Shown here: positions 39,234 to 48,455 of the stretch, piece by piece
Layout of the letters: each line of letters starts with the position of its first letter
Numbering within the stretch: position 1 is the first letter of the stretch
The notes under the pieces: generated by a model
What the model saw: only the letters and a program-made list of their open reading frames with translations
The model's database searches: none
Told to the model about the DNA's origin: nothing
Program-made: the position numbers and the translations under genes
IMG/VR virus record: IMGVR_UViG_3300009128_000003
Coordinates: 51,051 to 115,050 of that record
Direction: 5' to 3' (one strand)
DNA length: 64,000 nt
Source: a virus

Positions 39234-42010
39234 TAGTAGCTGCTCTCTCTTATTCTATATGTAATATTAAGATCTATTTTCTTGCCAGTTTTTTTAGAGG
39301 TTAGGCGCACTTTGAAGGGTGTGTCCCAGATCGTATCATCAACACCTGTTCCAATCTTTACGTTCTCCAATTGAGTTGATGCTTCTTGCTCATAGTCAAC
39401 TTCGGAATCGTCCATAAATATGTGTCGGGCGTTCGGAATAATTCTCATTAATTTTTTAAATGGTTCGGAAACTACCGCGTCATCAGACTGAGTGAGTTCT
39501 GTCTCATATAATACATTAAATTTGGAATATTTGTAGCCCCCATCATTAACTAATTCTGCTACATGTATCGGCGATATAAGACCGCTGATTCCGTGTTCGT
39601 TTAGAAACCTAAATAAATAATAGTATTTCTTGTTGGCTCGTATTTTTTCTTCGTAGAAGCAATTGGTTTTTGTGCTTCCGTACATTGTTACCGATAGATC
39701 TTTGGTTGCAACGAGTTTTCCAGCAAAGTCCGAAATAGATGCGGGCTTCTTGTCGATCCTATAAACCTCTAAAGACGACGCTCTTGAAACTGAGCGGAAT
39801 TGAGCATTTTCGGAATCCAGCAGGTTATACGAACGTAGATAATCTTGCTTATATTGCTCCTCTTGTGTTGGATCTATGGACGTCGGAAAAAGAGATGGCG
39901 TGAACGACTCAAGGTTAGCATAAAATCCTATTATTTGAGAATCGTCCATCCTTTGGTAGGGTGTAATATCCGGCGCGGATGGCATGTGATCCAAAATTGT
40001 AATTGTCTTGCTCGCCACTTCCACTTCCATTATTTTCCACGAAGGCTCAAGACTTAGATAGAAATCTGCCATATACCTGTTTTCGCTTAGCACTTGTGCA
40101 TTGGTACTAAATGCATTTGCGACAATAAGCGGGTTCTCATCAGCCGCCACATACAGTTGCGGGGATGCAGCACCATTTGACAAGTTAAAAAACTCTAGAC
40201 AATGGTCGGCTCCTGTTGCAACTTGCACGAAGCTGTTGAAATAGTCTTCGCCATGTGCATGAGAAACAGCATCACGCGTCGCATCATTCTCGCCGAGGGC
40301 TTCCAACTCTAACCCAAGGGCTGACGCCACTTTTGATAATGTGTGATCTGCGTCGCCTATCAAACGAGTCCCCAATAGATTAGTATATCGATAGTTATAG
40401 CCCTTCACAAGCACATAAGCATATGTGGTATATGTATACGTCTCGCCGTAACGAACTTGTGTGTCATAGTACGATACCCTGTTGGGGTGGGGGTTAGACA
40501 GAAAAACATTTTGAACGAAGGCTCCCCTAGTGGCGTTAGTTTTCGCTATTCTATATGCGAGAGTGTCCGCGGACACGGAGGCTTCTGCCATGGCTAAAAA
40601 GTCGACATAATTTATCGTGGATCCGCCGACACACGCTAATGGTTCCGAGTTCATTTCAGCGACTGCTGCGCTTAACACAGCAAACGCTGTTGTGCTTTTG
40701 GCGAAGCGGTAGGCGCCGTTAAAATTTCTTAGCATTAAAGTCTCTGGTGTCAAAGGCTCAAACAAATATTGATCGCTCAAAGCGCTAAAAGATGCCATAT
40801 TGGCGCAATTAAGCAGGAATTCTAAGTAATCAACACTACGATATGATACATTTCGTGTCTGCCCAAAGGGAATGATGGATCCGTCTACCAGCGCATCGTT
40901 CTCGATAAGTGCTGTGGTTGGGTAGTCTTCGACCGAGGTGGATTGGATAGCGGTCGATTCAAAGTGCGCACGGAGATTCGACAAAAACATATCCTCAAAT
41001 CCTAAACCTGCAAAGGTGCTTCGCATGGTATTATCCCCGATAGCAGGAATATCCATCGAAACATAGAAGGGTGCCCTGTTCACTGCGTTATCCTCCATGA
41101 CTGTCTGGTTATACTGTCCTTGTGCTTCCTCATTAAATAAAAAGTTCGAGAATCGACCGGTGATATAATCGAAAGTGGCGCCTGATAGCTCGCTGTTCGG
41201 GAGAGTGCCTGTCAAATAATCTCGCGCATTTCTAGTGGCGTCACGATAAAGGAAGGTGCCCCTGGGGAGATCAACCCCCGCTATTGACCTTGCGCTCATC
41301 ACATAAGGTGGTGGGTAAGTCCCGAAGTAATCCTCAAGTATATCATGTGGATCAACAGAGAGGCTGTTGCCGGCGGTGACAAAATCTGTAAGTTCTTCGT
41401 CAAAGTTATCAGTTTCATATTTTTGCCTATACATTTCTAAAATATAGAAATTGGGGATCAGTAAATCACTGTCTAAACCTTGTACATAAGTTTCATATTG
41501 TGGATAGTAGTCTTGATAGTTACATTTTATGTCGTAATAATCATAGTCTGCATAGTTTTCCGGCGTTATGTTTTTTGCGTCGAGCTTCGAATATGGCACT
41601 TCCATCGTAAAATTGTGCGCGTCGAAGGTGCCGTTGGATAAGATTCCATCATATGAAGATGTGCCATAAGTGCCTCCTGCCAAAATTGCAGCCCAGTGTA
41701 CGTCATCCTTAACTATATCAGGGTTGCCAATTACGCGGACTGGAATCCTGTAGTTCGGCGCAATAGAATCAGCAGAAGCCGTGGTCCACGGCGCCTCGGG
41801 ATGCATATCAAACTCACTTGAGTGTGCCGGCGTGACTGTCGTACCTGTGTCTGTGGAAGGTGTTTCGCTGTATATCAACGACGATCCATAGTCGGCTTCG
41901 TCTTCTGAAGACATTACGTGCCAATAACCACCGATCATATTCCTAGTCTTATCTTGCGAGCCAGAGACAAGATTGGTGTCAATGGTCGTTATTTTAATGT
42001 ATTCACTCAC
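39233..42010 (-). CDS. Large virion structural protein, 925 residues
   Basis: A long soluble protein starting at GTG 42010, overlapping the previous stop as GTGA. It has no membrane segments. Around residue 500 a segment TYTYTTYAYVLVKGYNY resembles fibronectin-type III or beta-sandwich strands, and near 790-820 KKYYYLFRFLNEHGISGL has the same style. The overall composition (Asp, Ser, Tyr, Asn) is typical of phage structural proteins. I do not recognise a named family. Position between the LamG giant and small baseplate-region genes suggests a baseplate or tail-associated component (inference). Confidence 0.65.
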   Translation of the reverse strand: MSEYIKITTIDTNLVSGSQDKTRNMIGGYWHVMSSEDEADYGSSLIYSETPSTDTGTTVTPAHSSEFDMHPEAPWTTASADSIAPNYRIPVRVIGNPDIVKDDVHWAAILAGGTYGTSSYDGILSNGTFDAHNFTMEVPYSKLDAKNITPENYADYDYYDIKCNYQDYYPQYETYVQGLDSDLLIPNFYILEMYRQKYETDNFDEELTDFVTAGNSLSVDPHDILEDYFGTYPPPYVMSARSIAGVDLPRGTFLYRDATRNARDYLTGTLPNSELSGATFDYITGRFSNFLFNEEAQGQYNQTVMEDNAVNRAPFYVSMDIPAIGDNTMRSTFAGLGFEDMFLSNLRAHFESTAIQSTSVEDYPTTALIENDALVDGSIIPFGQTRNVSYRSVDYLEFLLNCANMASFSALSDQYLFEPLTPETLMLRNFNGAYRFAKSTTAFAVLSAAVAEMNSEPLACVGGSTINYVDFLAMAEASVSADTLAYRIAKTNATRGAFVQNVFLSNPHPNRVSYYDTQVRYGETYTYTTYAYVLVKGYNYRYTNLLGTRLIGDADHTLSKVASALGLELEALGENDATRDAVSHAHGEDYFNSFVQVATGADHCLEFFNLSNGAASPQLYVAADENPLIVANAFSTNAQVLSENRYMADFYLSLEPSWKIMEVEVASKTITILDHMPSAPDITPYQRMDDSQIIGFYANLESFTPSLFPTSIDPTQEEQYKQDYLRSYNLLDSENAQFRSVSRASSLEVYRIDKKPASISDFAGKLVATKDLSVTMYGSTKTNCFYEEKIRANKKYYYLFRFLNEHGISGLISPIHVAELVNDGGYKYSKFNVLYETELTQSDDAVVSEPFKKLMRIIPNARHIFMDDSEVDYEQEASTQLENVKIGTGVDDTIWDTPFKVRLTSKKTGKKIDLNITYRIRESSY

Positions 42011-42768
42011 GCAGAACTCCCATAATCGGCGCCCATTCTTTCAAGTGACAGAGTTACATTCTGATCTCCTTCAGAAACTGCGAAAGCAGCCAAATTTGAC
42101 GTTCTTAACATTAAAGATTTCGCTTTAGAAAAGTGGAGATCTCGACTGGGGAAAGTTTGGAGAACTTCTATCGCTAAAGAGCGCATTTTCTCGGATATTA
42201 CTTCTTCAAAGGTGGAGCCCGGGACGCCACCAAATCTGTCTATCAAACCTTGCACTTCTTCGGGAGTATACTCCACCCTCCACTCATCAGCAGCCTCATA
42301 ATAAGAAGGTGTCGGCGTTAGAAAAGTTGCCCCGCCGGATGAATCTTCGGCAGCAAAGTTTTGAACTGCGGCGACATTCCTAAACATTTCGTATTGGTAC
42401 GCTTCGGTAAACGTTTGGGCGCCCATTATCTCATAATTGCAAATCCCAATAGCTTCGTTGCCCAAACCCTGCAGGATTGTATCAAATTGATTTTCACCAG
42501 TCAGAGCTTCAGTAAATAGATCATCGGTTGCGTCCTGATTATACCAAACAGGCTCTACAGAATTCGGCTTAATAAGCCCATCACTATCGAGACTATTCGC
42601 AGTAACTGTAAATAAAAGGCAAAATTCGCTCTCTGGCACTACGGTCTTGCGGGATTGGTATCTCAGTTCAGTGCTGGGGTCGACAGCGACGTCGCGGAGA
42701 ATGCCCTCCGAACTCCTTGGGGTGTAGCCGTCGCCACCACCGACTTCAGCTTCGTATTCACTAGTCAC
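42007..42768 (-). CDS. Unrecognised structural-block protein, 253 residues
   Basis: GTG start at 42768, only a few bases after the previous stop; the ribosome-binding site is weak. The protein is acidic, with VEPVWYNQDATDDLFTEALT, a helical EEVQGLIDRFGGVPGSTFEE segment and a C-terminal beta region. No recognised domain. Probably a baseplate or tail component by context. The overlap with the next gene (GTGA) indicates coupled translation. Confidence 0.55.
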   Translation of the reverse strand: MTSEYEAEVGGGDGYTPRSSEGILRDVAVDPSTELRYQSRKTVVPESEFCLLFTVTANSLDSDGLIKPNSVEPVWYNQDATDDLFTEALTGENQFDTILQGLGNEAIGICNYEIMGAQTFTEAYQYEMFRNVAAVQNFAAEDSSGGATFLTPTPSYYEAADEWRVEYTPEEVQGLIDRFGGVPGSTFEEVISEKMRSLAIEVLQTFPSRDLHFSKAKSLMLRTSNLAAFAVSEGDQNVTLSLERMGADYGSSA

Positions 42769-42771
42769 TTC

Positions 42772-43353
42772 TTATGCCCCTCCGTATCTTGTAAAGTTTC
42801 TCAATGTGGGCTGACGTGGATCTTCGGTTATCTTATTCATGTCATAAGCTATAGATATTAAATTCGGCACAGTTTCGGCTGACGCGATTGCTTCCATTTG
42901 AGTTTGTTTTCTTATGGGGGGCGCGTCATCGAGCACATATATAGGATCGTTTAAATTGGGAAACATCGGTCCTAATGTTATTTTTCTTTTTTGAATATTT
43001 GTATATTGTGACGGATTCAAAATATTTGGATTGTCTAACGTTTCCGTGTCCAGTTGAGATGCGATCAGCGAGAAATCTATTTTGTTTCGATTTGTGTGAG
43101 TTGTGAGTGAAATGCCGGCTATCTGTAGAACTCCGGATGCTAAATTTTGAACGCTGACGTTCGGATTGCTGTTGTTTTTTAGTCCCGCCCGTTGCATTCG
43201 TTTGTTAATTTTTCTAATCGTCAATTGGTCAAAGTCGTGGGCTGGCGAATAGACTTGACCGTCGATCACCTGAAGATTGTTAGCGTTCTTTATGCGCCGA
43301 CGACTGCTTTTGCTTTGTAGGAGTCCGGAGCTTAAAGTTGTGGAGAGTCCCAT
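42772..43353 (-). CDS. Unrecognised structural-block protein, 193 residues
   Basis: A basic, Asn-, Gln- and Ile-rich protein starting GLSTTLSSGLLQSKSSRRR and containing KINKRMQRAGLKNNSNPNVS. No named domain. It has a late-promoter-like element 22 bases before its ATG, so this may begin a late transcription unit. The C-terminal part has DPIYVLDDAPPIRKQTQM. A baseplate or tail role is inferred from neighbours. Confidence 0.55.
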   Translation of the reverse strand: MGLSTTLSSGLLQSKSSRRRIKNANNLQVIDGQVYSPAHDFDQLTIRKINKRMQRAGLKNNSNPNVSVQNLASGVLQIAGISLTTHTNRNKIDFSLIASQLDTETLDNPNILNPSQYTNIQKRKITLGPMFPNLNDPIYVLDDAPPIRKQTQMEAIASAETVPNLISIAYDMNKITEDPRQPTLRNFTRYGGA

Positions 43354-43374
43354 TTAAAAAATTCCTTTTCAACA

Positions 43375-43382
43375 ATAAATAG
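43375..43382 (-). promoter_or_regulatory. Candidate late promoter element
   Basis: The coding strand reads TTCTATTTATTGTTG 22 bases before ATG 43353, within a 57-base gap. Matches the recurrent element except for the first base. Confidence 0.45.
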
Positions 43383-43410
43383 AAAGCTGTACAATTTATA
43401 AAACTTATTA

Positions 43411-46400
43411 TTAGGTGCCATATGGTGCAGTAAATTTATAACCGGCGAAGGTCCGCCAATCTGGTTCCGCCTCGATATTTTCCCACAAGCTCTGGTCCGC
43501 ATCATAGAATGAGGATTTGGTCTTGCCAAAAAGTCCGCGGCGTGACGCACCCTCGAAGGCATTGGTTCGCTTACAGCCGGCGCGTAAGACATAGTAATTA
43601 TAACGACTGTCCGTTAGTTGTGCTTGATCGTCGATCTTCTGACCACTATTTTCTTCAGAACCCTCTATGTCGGCTCCACCGGTGCCGGGCTCTCCCGTAG
43701 GCACAGTGATTGTGGCAGTCGTGTAGATCAGTGGCGCGAGATCGCCGCCGTATGCGGTTCCGCCTTCAGTCGCGCGCGCATACCACATAATGGTATATGT
43801 AATGCCGGGATAAAGCCACACTGTGCGGTATTTTTCTGTGCTTGGTCTACATTTGTTACCATCGTAATCCCAATTACTATTATACAGGTAAATCCCGGTT
43901 GCGTCGGCTTTGTCGCGACCGTAAGGGGAGCATATTTGCTCCAGCGTGGCAGCGGTTGAGGCGGTGGCGTTTTCGCCATTGGGAAGCTCTTGAAGTCCGC
44001 CAACAGGCGTAATCCTAATGTATCCATCAGAATCGTGATCGGTGCTGTGCTTGGGGATCTGTTTAAATCCAAATGCCATCTTGACCATCTTTAGACCGCC
44101 GCGGGTGAACGGCGTCACGGCGCCGCCTTGGTCATCTTCTCCGAAGATATCGTCAGGGTCGACGTCGCCCACGACCAGCTCGGTAGGCATGGTGCTAATT
44201 TGGGCACCAACCGGCATGTCGGTCTTCAATTCCGGGAGCGGAAAATATGTTTTTCCGGCGCCGCCGAAGATTGTGCGCGAGTTGCGCAACCCCTCAGCAT
44301 GTGCTGGTAGTCCCTCTGGATTGGAGGGTTCATAGTTTATGTTGTATAGCTCTTCTATCTTCTCTCTAAACGTTTTTACGTCCTCCAATCTTCCTGTAGT
44401 TGGATTTATGCCTTCACTTTCGCGAATAGCAGCATCGATTATCTTATCGAAGCTTCCGCCAAATGCATCCGTTAGTAGATCAACATGAAAATAATATATA
44501 ACTGGCGCCATAATCCATGGGGCTTGTTCAGGTTCCTCTGAGTTTTGTTGTTCCATGGCTGTCTGAAAAAATGTGTTGAAGTTGCCATCAACGTTGTTGT
44601 AGCTGCAAAATTCATATGCAGCATCATAATACTCAATGAACGTGTCTCTCATTGACATATATTGAGAAATAAGCAAGTCATAGACGTCTTTCGTTTTATC
44701 TTCCACGACAACCGAGAACATCAAATAATCGTTGAAGGTTGGTTCATAGTCGTAATCAGTGCGCTGGTTTTTTGATAACTCTTGGAACTCAAATGCCATG
44801 AGGCGGTACGGCTCTCCGTCGATTGTTAGCTTATCGAAAAAATCAAAATTCCTTATGAAATCGTGAGTCGTGTGTGTGGTGCCGGCGGTTACCCCAAATA
44901 TCTCGACATCATCTTCTACGCCGTCGATATTTTCCCGTAAGAAATGAGGCAGCGCGCTGATGTTGCGGTCTTCCGTATATTGTATTGACCCCCAAGTGCC
45001 CCCTCCATACTCGTTTTTGTACTCTGAGTTTGTATAATTTCTATAATATTTCACGGTGGGGTACAGGTTGACATCGGCGTCGGTCTCGCCGGAAAATGCT
45101 TCGGCGCTAAAGTCAAACGCGTCAGTGTCATATATTGTTAAACACTGGTTAACTGCTACCGTGGGGGGGATCTCGGTGACTTCCGAAAAGTTTGTGTTGT
45201 TGCCCCATGGGTTGGATGGGTCGGGACCCACCGAGGGGGTGCCCGCATCCGGGGAGGGGCAGTCCGACTCATGTCGCGTAAGTTTACCGCCCCAGCCGAG
45301 GAAGTATGTATTTATATTATCTAAAATACGCTTGCGCGCATGTAATGTGTGCATCAAATTGAAACAAGAATTTAGCACCCCTCGTCCGAAATAGGCATCT
45401 ATCTTTTTAACCCCATTGTGAAAAATGCGGGCGATGTTTGATGTTTTCCTGAGCGCTCTTTCATAATCAAAAAACCAGTATCCGTTTATGTAAATATTCT
45501 GCTTGTTCTCGCCGGTGGCATGGGCATATCGACCTATGTGCAGTCCGTATTTGTTAATTTGCATAAGATCCGTATTAATAAAGTTGTGCTCTAATTCTGG
45601 CGCGCCGATCTCTATGTCCTCGTCTGCCGGTGGTTGCCACGTGAGCGGCTCAGTTGAGCGATAGTCCATTACTACCGCACTTTTAATCAGCTTTTTCATC
45701 AGCACGGTGCCTCTTTTAACTGCGTTGTCTGCGTTATAAAGCATCACTTTGAAACTTTGATATATCTTGCCGGGGGCGGTAGCTGTACTCGTGTCCGGAA
45801 ACGTTTTTCGGAAGACATCCAGTCGAGGCAAAAGCTCGGGACTATCTCCATATTTTTCCAAAATATAGTTTAGGCTATCATATATGTCTTGTATTTGACT
45901 ATCTGACGATAGCCCTGTCCCCACAAACGCCTTAAACTTGCTCCTAATTTCTTCCAGCGTCACATCAACTGGGGCGTAATAAACGCTGTCAATCGCCTGA
46001 ATTGGTGTTTCATCATATTCTGACTGGTTCGGCAACACATAAATTGATATAGGGTCCGAGTCCACGACACCAAAATTTGTTACTTTCTCGTACGTTGCGT
46101 CGGACACTTTAGCATCATATAGCTTGCCTATGCCTTTGTTGGAGCGAGCAGCAGCCAAGAAGTCATAATTGGTGGAGGTAATGTCCAGATCGTGATGAGC
46201 AGTAAACGCCACCATACTAAGCTTGGGTATTCGGTGGAACTGTAGGATAAACTGATGCATCGAGGCGTCGTCAGTGGCAAGATCTAGACCGACCACGTAT
46301 TTATAAATGGGATTACCATTGGCGTTGTATATGGTTTCCGGAATAGAAGTAAAGCTGTCAAACGCAAATCTGTAAAAATTCTGCCTGTATGTTCCAAACG

Positions 46401-47007
46401 AGGGGTACAGTAGGGGCGTCCCCATCAGAGTAGTGGTCGACGTCACCTCAGTGGGAATATCAAGACCACCATCAAGAGCGCAACATTCGTCGGGATCTGA
46501 CGAATCGCCGCCCGAGTAGATGGGCTCTCCATCCCATTCGCCATCAATTTTGTCGATTCCGTCGATGGTAAAAACATCAGCGGCGTTGTACGGAGAATCA
46601 CGGTCGAATTCTTCCTTGGCTGCAGCCAAAGCACACATGGATGGCTCGCCGGCGTATCTCACGAGGTCTAAAATCGTTTTTTCGCCGCTTAACAATTTCT
46701 CAAGACGGCGGGTGCCTTCTACTCCTATTTCATCAATCGGATAGTATTCAGCTATTGCCGGGTTTGTCGAAGATGCCCAATATGGCGAGGTTTCACCGTC
46801 AAGCACAAACATCACGTAATAGTTTAAGTCATTAAGATAGTCAGTGGCGTACGCTGCGAATGCGTCTTCTTGATCTTCAACAGCATCAACATACATGGCT
46901 AGCTTAACCCTGATGTGAGTATCGTAAAGGTAGATCTTCTCAAAATACAGGGTTGGCAACATCTTGCCAAACTTGTTAATTGTGTTTCCAGAGAATTTTA
47001 CAGACAT
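43411..47007 (-). CDS. Large virion structural protein, 1,198 residues
   Basis: Starts SVKFSGNTINKFGKMLPTLY and runs with no membrane segments. Composition is Asp, Tyr, Gly and Thr rich, with beta-strand-rich blocks and a Gly-rich C-terminal region. I do not recognise a family. Its size and position between baseplate wedge and other structural genes are consistent with a baseplate or tail component. The start overlaps the preceding gene by 10 bases. Confidence 0.6.
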   Translation of the reverse strand: MSVKFSGNTINKFGKMLPTLYFEKIYLYDTHIRVKLAMYVDAVEDQEDAFAAYATDYLNDLNYYVMFVLDGETSPYWASSTNPAIAEYYPIDEIGVEGTRRLEKLLSGEKTILDLVRYAGEPSMCALAAAKEEFDRDSPYNAADVFTIDGIDKIDGEWDGEPIYSGGDSSDPDECCALDGGLDIPTEVTSTTTLMGTPLLYPSFGTYRQNFYRFAFDSFTSIPETIYNANGNPIYKYVVGLDLATDDASMHQFILQFHRIPKLSMVAFTAHHDLDITSTNYDFLAAARSNKGIGKLYDAKVSDATYEKVTNFGVVDSDPISIYVLPNQSEYDETPIQAIDSVYYAPVDVTLEEIRSKFKAFVGTGLSSDSQIQDIYDSLNYILEKYGDSPELLPRLDVFRKTFPDTSTATAPGKIYQSFKVMLYNADNAVKRGTVLMKKLIKSAVVMDYRSTEPLTWQPPADEDIEIGAPELEHNFINTDLMQINKYGLHIGRYAHATGENKQNIYINGYWFFDYERALRKTSNIARIFHNGVKKIDAYFGRGVLNSCFNLMHTLHARKRILDNINTYFLGWGGKLTRHESDCPSPDAGTPSVGPDPSNPWGNNTNFSEVTEIPPTVAVNQCLTIYDTDAFDFSAEAFSGETDADVNLYPTVKYYRNYTNSEYKNEYGGGTWGSIQYTEDRNISALPHFLRENIDGVEDDVEIFGVTAGTTHTTHDFIRNFDFFDKLTIDGEPYRLMAFEFQELSKNQRTDYDYEPTFNDYLMFSVVVEDKTKDVYDLLISQYMSMRDTFIEYYDAAYEFCSYNNVDGNFNTFFQTAMEQQNSEEPEQAPWIMAPVIYYFHVDLLTDAFGGSFDKIIDAAIRESEGINPTTGRLEDVKTFREKIEELYNINYEPSNPEGLPAHAEGLRNSRTIFGGAGKTYFPLPELKTDMPVGAQISTMPTELVVGDVDPDDIFGEDDQGGAVTPFTRGGLKMVKMAFGFKQIPKHSTDHDSDGYIRITPVGGLQELPNGENATASTAATLEQICSPYGRDKADATGIYLYNSNWDYDGNKCRPSTEKYRTVWLYPGITYTIMWYARATEGGTAYGGDLAPLIYTTATITVPTGEPGTGGADIEGSEENSGQKIDDQAQLTDSRYNYYVLRAGCKRTNAFEGASRRGLFGKTKSSFYDADQSLWENIEAEPDWRTFAGYKFTAPYGT

Positions 47008-48455
47008 ATTTCGGGCTCCGTCACTGGTCCATAGATATCGTTAAAGACCGGGTCATCGGCTTCAGGCGTGCACTCAAAGTCAAGATCGATATAATAAGAG
47101 TCCTTGTTGTATATCTCGGCGCCTTTGCATGCAACCTCTTCGTTGATCTCATAATCTTTATAGATATCAAAGTAGTAAGCGACACTGCTTGTTAGTTCGC
47201 TCATATCCACAACTGCTGATCCCATATATGATTCGCCTCCCAAGAGACCGCCGGCAATTCTTTCGGTGTCCTTCTCAAAATATTTGCGTCGGAACGCGTC
47301 GGTGGGCACTTCGCTGTTGGCTGGGTTAGGGGGATCAGCTTCGGTGATATTGGTTGCTGGGATCTCGCCTTCCAAAATTTTAAATACCTCGATATCAAAA
47401 TTTTCTGTGAGCAGTACAGTGTTTAGTTCTTCGGCATATAACATGAGATCTTCGCTAACTAATTTAATTACATTCCCATCAGAGAATTCATAAGTAGAAG
47501 CCAAGGTATTTCTATAGTCTTCTTCTTCTATGCTGCCGATCATATCATATGGTTCAACTTTTTTAAAGTAGTTTAACTCAATGTTTATTTGAGGAATGTT
47601 AATGTTATTTAAAGTGTCTGTTTGGGAGGAAGACTTTATCGTTCCGTCTAAAGTCACTATCTTCCATGCCGGGGCTTTTTGAGTGTTGCCCTCTAATCTG
47701 GCGTCCCCCAACATGCCCTCGAACCGATAAGAATCCATTCTCGGAATTTGCATTGTTGGGGTGATATCAATTTCAAAGTAGGAACGCGAATCCGAGCCAT
47801 CGGCTTGGAGTTCAGCCCATGTTCCGTCCATGGTGAAGGTGTTGCCCCCTTTATCGATGTCTTCAAAAACTACTTGCGTTCCCAAGTACTGCGTATCATT
47901 TTTAATTCTCGAATGAATTTTGTTTTGAGGTTCTGTGTTAAACTTAAAAGCGGTTACAGTTGCCGAACCGTCAGAGAATGCCGTACCTGTGACAGTTTTT
48001 CCAACGCCAGCAGAGCCGGTCGCGGTCATTGTCAAAATAACGTGTTGTTCGTCTTGCTCTGCTGTGATTGAGATGTAGCCGCCTGCATATGCAAAATTGG
48101 TCGCAATTGCTACTTGTGCAGCATATTGTGTGGCGTTTGAGAGACCATTGATTCGTATGATAGATGCATCCACAGTCGGCGGAGAGAGACCATCGTTGAA
48201 TGTCATCGTATGCGTTCTCCCGGTCGCATCCTCTAGAATTAAAGTTTCGTGGGTAACGTCCGCCGGTGTCGTTTCAACATGTGTATAGACGGCTGTTGGT
48301 TGTCCACTCGTCGCGTAAACACTGTCGTAAATCACGTTATCGTCATAAAACCCATAATACTCCGGTTTAAACGAGCCCACCGAGAACAGGTAGTGTCCGT
48401 ACGGAGTAAGCCTGAAATCATATGTTCTCTCTTTCTTGTTGATAAATTTAGCCAT
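46998..48455 (-). CDS. Virion structural protein, 485 residues
   Basis: Begins AKFINKKERTYDFRLTPYGH followed by YLFSVGSFKPEYYGFYDDN, a pattern (T-P-x-G-x-x-L-x-x-G-x-F ... D-D) that loosely matches the N-terminus of the paralogue pair at 37132-39233. The rest is beta-rich with a central region of Ala/Thr-rich strands and a helical acidic C-terminal third (AYYFDIYKDYEINEEVACKG). It overlaps the stop of the giant gene through TAATGG. A distant third member of that paralogue family is inferred. Confidence 0.6.
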   Translation of the reverse strand: MAKFINKKERTYDFRLTPYGHYLFSVGSFKPEYYGFYDDNVIYDSVYATSGQPTAVYTHVETTPADVTHETLILEDATGRTHTMTFNDGLSPPTVDASIIRINGLSNATQYAAQVAIATNFAYAGGYISITAEQDEQHVILTMTATGSAGVGKTVTGTAFSDGSATVTAFKFNTEPQNKIHSRIKNDTQYLGTQVVFEDIDKGGNTFTMDGTWAELQADGSDSRSYFEIDITPTMQIPRMDSYRFEGMLGDARLEGNTQKAPAWKIVTLDGTIKSSSQTDTLNNINIPQINIELNYFKKVEPYDMIGSIEEEDYRNTLASTYEFSDGNVIKLVSEDLMLYAEELNTVLLTENFDIEVFKILEGEIPATNITEADPPNPANSEVPTDAFRRKYFEKDTERIAGGLLGGESYMGSAVVDMSELTSSVAYYFDIYKDYEINEEVACKGAEIYNKDSYYIDLDFECTPEADDPVFNDIYGPVTEPEICL